Part shown: piece after piece, positions 50,606 to 54,784 of the stretch
How the letters are laid out: each line of letters starts with the position of its first letter
Position numbering within the stretch: the stretch's first letter is position 1
Virus record (IMG/VR): IMGVR_UViG_3300028384_000897
Span: 1 to 54,784 of that record
DNA from: a virus
Length of the DNA stretch: 54,784 bases
Reading direction: 5' to 3' (one strand)
Program-made: the position numbers and the translations under genes
Notes under the pieces: model-generated
Told to the model about the DNA's origin: nothing
Database searches by the model: none
The model's input: the letters and a program-made list of their open reading frames with translations, nothing else

Positions 50606-50613
50606 TATAAATA
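50606..50613 (-). promoter_or_regulatory. Late-type promoter motif before tape measure
   Basis: The coding strand reads GCTATTTATAAAAAAG, 16 bp before the ATG at 50589. It follows a hairpin that spans the upstream stop codon. Confidence 0.5.
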
Positions 50614-50614
50614 G

Positions 50615-50643
50615 CAAAGGCCTCTATTATCTAGAAGCCTTTG
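50615..50643 (-). other. Hairpin spanning the stop codon of the gp51-like gene
   Basis: CAAAGGC and GCCTTTG give a 7-bp perfect stem enclosing TTCTAGATAATAGAG, in which the TAA stop lies. No strong T tract follows, so a terminator is doubtful; an RNA stability or processing element is possible. Confidence 0.4.
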
Positions 50644-50935
50644 TTGTATAAGATGGGTCTATATTTGGACCTTTCGGTATGTCGGGAGTCTTATTTTCTC
50701 CCTCAGCTTTTTCATTCTGTTCTTTATACCATTCGTCAATGGATTTGAACGTAAATCTTCTTAACCATATCGGCATATTATACACAGTACTCCAATCATA
50801 GCCGCCTTTACCATGAAATACTATTTCGTGTATCTGCCGAAAGATAGCAGCTCTATACTCCGCTGCTGCTTCAGGCGTCAGGCCAAAAAAAGTTGATAGT
50901 AACCGGAACGTCGATGTCCTCCCCAACACCGTCAT
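50627..50935 (-). CDS. gp51-like baseplate hub assembly protein
   Basis: This 102-residue protein has LSTFFGLTPEAAAEYRAAI, IHEIVFHGKGGYDWSTVYNM and IWLRRFTFKSIDEWY, resembling small hub assembly proteins of T4-like marine phages called gp51. Its N-terminus overlaps the end of the gp26-like gene by 65 bp in another frame. The assignment is from pattern. Confidence 0.6.
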   Translation of the reverse strand: MTVLGRTSTFRLLSTFFGLTPEAAAEYRAAIFRQIHEIVFHGKGGYDWSTVYNMPIWLRRFTFKSIDEWYKEQNEKAEGENKTPDIPKGPNIDPSYTTKASR

Positions 50936-51611
50936 CGTTCACATGGTATACTTTAAATTCAACATCTGGCTGTACTCTGCCATACTCTTCTCTAAGAGCT
51001 CTAGCATCTGCAGCCAATAAACCTTGGTCAACAAATTGTCTGATAGTAGAAGTTTCTCTTTCACCATTAACTGAGGTAATGAGATGCTTCATTCTTGTAG
51101 TAACTGAAGTGTCGTTATCTCTGCTAATCTTTTTTAGTCCTTCTATCTCTCTATCGATTTTTCTATCATCACCGTGAGTTAAAAGCTTAAACGTTACTTC
51201 GTTACCGCTTTTAGGAAGATTAAATGTAAACTCACCGTTTTCGTTAATATCAACAGAAGAATCAAACTCTTTCTCTTTAATTTCAGATAAATCAACGCTA
51301 ATTTTTTCTCCGTTGTATTCTATTTCATAATCTTTACCGTATGATAAGATTCTTGCTGCTACCATAATAGCATTCTTATCTCCGATCAATAGATCATCAT
51401 AGTTTAAATCAGTAACTAACAGTGACTTAAGTAGTTTATCGATAACTATACCCTTTTGTATGTAGTTCTGATTTGTTAGGATATCCTCTTCTTTTGCTGT
51501 CATGTATTTCATTTCTACAGTACCGCTTTTCAGAGGATGTCCTTCAGGATAAAATTTACCCTTCGAAGGTAGTTCTACCGTTTCGGTAGGAATTTTAAAT
51601 TTTGGTTCCAT
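50871..51611 (-). CDS. gp26-like baseplate hub subunit
   Basis: This 246-residue protein starts FKIPTETVELPSKGKFYPEG and MKYMTAKEEDILTN, like T4 gp26-type hub proteins. The C-terminal half is mixed alpha/beta. A composite promoter motif lies upstream, after the terminator at 51684. Position next to gp51-like and tape measure supports a hub role. Confidence 0.65.
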   Translation of the reverse strand: MEPKFKIPTETVELPSKGKFYPEGHPLKSGTVEMKYMTAKEEDILTNQNYIQKGIVIDKLLKSLLVTDLNYDDLLIGDKNAIMVAARILSYGKDYEIEYNGEKISVDLSEIKEKEFDSSVDINENGEFTFNLPKSGNEVTFKLLTHGDDRKIDREIEGLKKISRDNDTSVTTRMKHLITSVNGERETSTIRQFVDQGLLAADARALREEYGRVQPDVEFKVYHVNDDGVGEDIDVPVTINFFWPDA

Positions 51612-51640
51612 AAATTTTATTTAATGTAAACTAGTTTATA

Positions 51641-51654
51641 TATAAATATACGAA
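51641..51654 (-). promoter_or_regulatory. Composite promoter: both recurring motifs overlapped
   Basis: The coding strand reads TTCGTATATTTATATATAAA, combining TTCGTATATT and TATTTATA, about 30 bp before the ATG at 51611. It resembles the composite at 8827-8840. Confidence 0.55.
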
Positions 51655-51683
51655 GACTAAATTTATTAGGCAACTATATTCAT

Positions 51684-51714
51684 AAAAAAAGCCCGCTAAT
51701 GCGGGCTCTTTCTT
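51684..51714 (-). terminator. Rho-independent terminator after tail tube gene
   Basis: AGCCCGC and GCGGGCT form a 7-bp perfect stem with a 4-base loop; in transcript orientation TTTTTTT follows. It separates the sheath/tube unit from the hub operon. Confidence 0.9.
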
Positions 51715-51733
51715 TATAAAGATGTATTTTATC

Positions 51734-52219
51734 CTAGTAGTTAAGTATACAGTAATCCATGTTGATTGTGATCCCTAAATCAACAACTGCATCTGATGAC
51801 CAGTCAAACTGTCCGAAGTCTCCATTAGTAACGAATGCTCCTTTGATTATCCACTCTCCAATTACGTCACCAACAGGTCCTAATACGTTAAGTGTTAAAT
51901 CTTTTTTGTAGAAGTCTGAGTATCCTGCTCTACCGGTTACTGATTCGTATCCTAATCTTGCCCATTCCATTACAGCTTGTGCTCCACTTGGAGTGATCGG
52001 ATCGTAAAGAGTCATAGTCATTTCTGCCCACTCTCTCTTTCCGCGGATCTTTCTATATGTGTTGATATGGTCAAGCTTTACTACGTTATCTGTAAAGGTA
52101 GGAGCTTTGACGTTCTTTATCATGAACGATGGGATCGCATCGATATACATGATAAATCTGTTTTGCACTTTCGGTTCGAAAGCTCTGAACATTATTTCGT
52201 TAGGATCTAATACTGCCAT
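51734..52219 (-). CDS. Tail tube protein, T4 gp19-like
   Basis: This 161-residue protein follows the contractile tail tube pattern: a start MAVLDPNEIMFRAFEPKVQN, a KVKAP/YKxRG region (TYRKIRGKREWAEM), TMTLYDPI, and GEWIIKGAFVTNGDFGQFDW near the end. It is in the usual place after the sheath gene and is followed by a terminator. A late-type motif lies 16 bp upstream. Confidence 0.9.
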   Translation of the reverse strand: MAVLDPNEIMFRAFEPKVQNRFIMYIDAIPSFMIKNVKAPTFTDNVVKLDHINTYRKIRGKREWAEMTMTLYDPITPSGAQAVMEWARLGYESVTGRAGYSDFYKKDLTLNVLGPVGDVIGEWIIKGAFVTNGDFGQFDWSSDAVVDLGITINMDYCILNY

Positions 52220-52234
52220 TTTGTTTTATCTTTA

Positions 52235-52243
52235 TTATAAATA
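52235..52243 (-). promoter_or_regulatory. Late-type promoter motif before tail tube
   Basis: The coding strand reads ATATTTATAATAAAG, 15 bp before the ATG at 52219. The structural tube protein is needed in more copies than the sheath transcript alone may supply. Confidence 0.55.
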
Positions 52244-52256
52244 TTCTACTTTTAAA

Positions 52257-53999
52257 TTATTCTCCCAATGTAGCCCCAGTTGGTAGGATTACGAAGTCTA
52301 ATGTGATGAATTCCGCTGTTTTAGCTGGCTGTATAAAGATTTGACCTACTAATTGGTTTCTATCGATTACGTCTGCCGTGTTATTCGTATCATCCATTAC
52401 TACTCTGTAAGCGTAAAGACCTTGTCTCTGTACTACTGACTCTAAGTATGGGTTAACGTTTGCTAAGAAAGTATTTCTTGTAGCAATTGTGTTTTGCTCG
52501 AATACTAATGTCTTAGCTTGATCTCCTAAGAATTTCTTAAGGTCGATCAATAATCTTCTAACATTTACTCTATCTAAAGCTGATTTCTTCTTCTGTAATG
52601 TCTTCTGACCGAATACTGAAATACCACTTCCTGGGAATGTTGCAATTGGGTTAACATTTGCAGCATATAATGTGTCTCTTTGAGATCTAGTAAGTTTTCT
52701 TTCTGCTTGGACAACGTTAGGAATTCCACCTCTAGTTAAACCAGCTGGTGCAAACCATGGTGCTGCTGCAGAATCTGTGAAAGCATATACACCTGGGATT
52801 ACAACTGATGCAGGAGCGAATTCTAACTTACCTGTTGAACTACCTACTTGTACCCATGGCCAGTAAGATGCTGCATATGAGCTGTTAATTGTAGCTGCAT
52901 GTCCTGCTGCACCGTTGACTGTAGATCCATAAGGAGATAAATCTACTACTGCGATACAGTCACCTCTGTTAGATGCTAAAGACACCATGCTGTCGATTTG
53001 TGTCTTGTGATCTCCGTAGTTGTAAATTAATCCTGGGGCAGATATGATATTAAATACGTATTCGTCTTGATTCTCTAATAATCCGAATGCGTTAGTATAG
53101 TTTGAAGCAACTAATCCTTGAGTATTTGCATTTGTAATATCTGCAAAGTGTTGGTTAGCTTCATCATGCTGATAGTTTTGACCAGAAGCTCCGTGGAACG
53201 AACCTGAAGAAGCAGTTGGTAAAGAACCTGTATAAGCATTATCTCTTACATTGATACCGTCATTTGATAAGTAGTTAAGAGTTTGTCTGTTAACTCCAGA
53301 TACTCTAATGTAGTTAGATCTGTTAACATAAGTTCCTACTGTGCTTAAGTAAGTACCGTCAGCACCAGTGTTTAAACTCTTATATTGATCTCCAATTACT
53401 TTAGCAATGTACCCATCGTTGTTTGGGTCTAAGCTTAAGTCATTGAAAGATTCTAATACTGTTTTTGATTTATCATTATCGTCACCTCTTCTAACAGCTA
53501 ATGAGAATGTACCAGCATTATTGTCTACGTTACTGATTTCCCATCTGATGTTATCTCCAGAACCAGAAACTAATGAACCATCACTATTAAGTGATCCTGG
53601 GTCACTAGCACCAGTAGAGTTATTCAATAATGCACCTTTACCTAAAGTTTGAATAGTGAAAGGAGCGTCACCACCATCTGATGCAGCGATAGTAGAGTTA
53701 CTAGCACCGGTAAATGAACCAGATACTACTCTAGTAATAAGTGCTGTGTTACCGCCTTGCTCAAAGTATGATTTGACTGCAATTGAAGTTAAAAATTCGT
53801 ATTTGTTTGAACCTGACTCAAATGTTACTCCAAATTTTCTTTGGTAGTCGCCATAAGATGTTACAACTGTAGGTTCAAAAGTAGGTCCTTTTACTGCAGG
53901 ACCCACAAATGCTGCTCCAGCAACTATAGGTGCAGGAGGGAGAAAAGATCTATCTTGTTCTCTTGATAGGACCCCTGGTGAGATTAATGATTCTGCCAT
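52257..53999 (-). CDS. Tail sheath protein, T4 gp18-like
   Basis: This 580-residue protein has sheath patterns: the start MAESLISPGVLSREQDRSF, KSYFEQGGNTALITRVV, APASVVIPGVYAFTD, and near the C-terminus RRLLIDLKKFLGDQAKTLVFEQN, with QPAKTAEFITLDFVI at the end. It forms the contractile sheath around the tube. Two late-type motifs lie upstream. It is followed directly by the tube gene, the standard order. Confidence 0.94.
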   Translation of the reverse strand: MAESLISPGVLSREQDRSFLPPAPIVAGAAFVGPAVKGPTFEPTVVTSYGDYQRKFGVTFESGSNKYEFLTSIAVKSYFEQGGNTALITRVVSGSFTGASNSTIAASDGGDAPFTIQTLGKGALLNNSTGASDPGSLNSDGSLVSGSGDNIRWEISNVDNNAGTFSLAVRRGDDNDKSKTVLESFNDLSLDPNNDGYIAKVIGDQYKSLNTGADGTYLSTVGTYVNRSNYIRVSGVNRQTLNYLSNDGINVRDNAYTGSLPTASSGSFHGASGQNYQHDEANQHFADITNANTQGLVASNYTNAFGLLENQDEYVFNIISAPGLIYNYGDHKTQIDSMVSLASNRGDCIAVVDLSPYGSTVNGAAGHAATINSSYAASYWPWVQVGSSTGKLEFAPASVVIPGVYAFTDSAAAPWFAPAGLTRGGIPNVVQAERKLTRSQRDTLYAANVNPIATFPGSGISVFGQKTLQKKKSALDRVNVRRLLIDLKKFLGDQAKTLVFEQNTIATRNTFLANVNPYLESVVQRQGLYAYRVVMDDTNNTADVIDRNQLVGQIFIQPAKTAEFITLDFVILPTGATLGE

Positions 54000-54027
54000 T
54001 GTATCTTAAATTAGATTATTCGTTCTA

Positions 54028-54036
54028 TAATAAATA
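54028..54036 (-). promoter_or_regulatory. Late-type promoter motif before tail sheath
   Basis: The coding strand reads ATATTTATTATAGAACG, 28 bp before the ATG at 53999. Confidence 0.55.
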
Positions 54037-54084
54037 TCGTTGTTATATCGAAACCGATTTATTATGCTAAAGTTCTATTAACAT

Positions 54085-54093
54085 TAATAAATA
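54085..54093 (-). promoter_or_regulatory. Second late-type motif before tail sheath
   Basis: The coding strand reads CCTATTTATTAATGTTAATAG, about 57 bp upstream of the first copy. The stretch 54000-54157 contains no gene. Confidence 0.5.
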
Positions 54094-54157
54094 GGAAAAG
54101 ATAGCCGAAAACAAAGTTACTTAATCTACTTTAAGACCCGGAAAAATATTTTGGTAT

Positions 54158-54406
54158 TTATACAGCGTTAAACTCTCCTGTAATAGTATTAACAGTTCCT
54201 TTACCGTACTTTTCTTCGAGTTGTTTTGCTATGTCAGTTTCAAGCTTTCTAAGTTTTTCTATGAACTCTTCTGCTCTTTCTCTTCTTTTATCTAAATTGT
54301 ATTCAGCTATAGAGATTTGACCGAACTCTTTAACGATAGCAATATTTCTATTTTCTAACTCTTTTAGAGTTTGTATTTCTTCTTCGGTAAGTTTAGTTTT
54401 TTTCAT
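54158..54406 (-). CDS. Small coiled-coil protein (paralogue of edge gene)
   Basis: This 82-residue protein is almost entirely a charged helix with a short tail (QLEEKYGKGTVNTITGEF). The same tail pattern is seen in the truncated gene at 54661-54784. It lies just before the sheath gene's promoter region. Function unknown; possibly a virion or assembly scaffold. Confidence 0.65.
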   Translation of the reverse strand: MKKTKLTEEEIQTLKELENRNIAIVKEFGQISIAEYNLDKRRERAEEFIEKLRKLETDIAKQLEEKYGKGTVNTITGEFNAV

Positions 54407-54416
54407 AATTTATTAT

Positions 54417-54677
54417 TTAATCATTTGTTTTTACTATTTCGTCTCCAATATGTCGGTGACTATGTTTAATTGTAGGAGAAAGTAAAGGATGGTCTGCAAT
54501 ACTAGAATGAGCTGCGTGAACACAGTAAGGACAGTTGTCAGCATATACTTGCTCAATTTTGTCCTTAATAATTGCAGTATCTACTTGTATAGCATATACG
54601 CTAGTTACTAACCAACCTGCTACACCTAATAGTAAAGTGCCTGCTAACGCAACTATCTTTTTATTTATCTTCTCCAT
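54417..54677 (-). CDS. Membrane-anchored protein with CPYC and His-rich tail
   Basis: The ATG at 54677 gives 86 residues (MEKINKKIVALAGTLLLGVA) with a signal-anchor helix; the ATG at 54704 adds only a short basic stretch within the upstream gene. After the helix comes DNCPYCVHAAHSS, then PTIKHSHRHIGDE, suggesting metal or redox chemistry outside the membrane. It overlaps the end of the partial gene upstream. No family is recognised. Confidence 0.6.
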   Translation of the reverse strand: MEKINKKIVALAGTLLLGVAGWLVTSVYAIQVDTAIIKDKIEQVYADNCPYCVHAAHSSIADHPLLSPTIKHSHRHIGDEIVKTND

Positions 54678-54784
54678 CTTCTTTAATTTCTTCATAAGAA
54701 CCATCTTCCAAGTTGATATTTATTTTACCATACTTTTCTTCTAGCTCTTTTTTGAACTTATTTTCTTCCTCTTGAAGACCTGCC
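54661..54784 (-). CDS. Partial coiled-coil protein, 5' end outside window
   Basis: An open frame enters from the right edge (41 codons) and stops at 54661. It contains KKELEEKYGKININLEDG, clearly similar to the C-terminus of the protein at 54158-54406. It appears to be a paralogue separated from it by one gene. Confidence 0.6.
   Translation of the reverse strand, partial: AGLQEEENKFKKELEEKYGKININLEDGSYEEIKEDGEDK

Noticed and set aside
1-54784. tRNA genes, CRISPR arrays, integrase, transposase or origin of replication
   Set aside because: I saw no cloverleaf, regular spacer array, recombinase motif or iteron cluster on reading the window. A tRNA scan would be needed to exclude tRNAs.

Overview
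The window is a 54.8 kb internal piece of a large, contractile-tailed (T4-superfamily-like) double-stranded DNA phage genome, AT-rich, with every credible gene on the minus strand and almost no non-coding space. T4-type parts are recognisable: tail sheath and tail tube, hub and baseplate proteins, a tape measure, UvsX, a gp32-like single-strand binding protein and a replicative helicase. The replicase is a family A polymerase instead of T4-type family B. The host is probably a marine member of the Bacteroidota (inference): leaders are A/T-rich and lack Shine-Dalgarno sequences, several lipoproteins and secreted proteins are of Bacteroidota type, and there is an Hc1-like small basic protein.

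Layout from left to right (transcription runs right to left). 1-5.3 kb: an export module with a CsgG-like (curli pore) protein, a lipoprotein, a cohesin/dockerin-like secreted protein, small membrane proteins and a low-complexity secreted protein cut by the window edge. 5.3-9.1 kb: small genes, a putative virion protein and an SGNH hydrolase. 9.2-15.4 kb: Hc1-like protein, GroEL, GroES, Hsp20, DNA polymerase A, a GIY-YIG-like protein and a J-domain protein. 15.4-31.5 kb: a long metabolic and DNA-modification region with QueF, methylglyoxal synthase, a formyltransferase, a DpdA-like transglycosylase, MazG-like, FolE, ferredoxin, QueE, QueD and QueC, plus sugar and surface genes (carbamoyltransferase, SGNH hydrolase, epimerase, reductase, two 2OG oxygenases) and a repeat-rich fibre-like protein. 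31.5-42.3 kb: thioredoxin, ribonucleotide reductase, helicase, nucleotidyltransferase, 5' nuclease, UvsX, gp32-like protein and a second, divergent polymerase-A-like protein. 42.3-54.8 kb: baseplate, tape measure, hub, tube and sheath genes, then small genes at the right edge.

The strongest system is a seemingly complete pathway for 7-deazaguanine DNA: FolE, QueD, QueE and QueC make preQ0, QueF reduces it to preQ1, a DpdA-like transglycosylase would put it into DNA, and the overlapping formyltransferase is a good candidate for the enzyme that formylates it. The predicted base is 7-(formylamino)methyl-7-deazaguanine. The second system is the CsgG-like export module.

Two recurring intergenic motifs look like phage promoters. 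One, TTCGTATATT in coding orientation, precedes replication, metabolic and chaperone genes. The other, TATTTATWA, precedes structural and secreted-protein genes and is the reverse complement of a T4-late-like TWATAAATA. At four places a strong hairpin terminator is followed directly by one of these motifs, which marks transcription-unit borders. No tRNA, CRISPR array, integrase or insertion sequence was seen.
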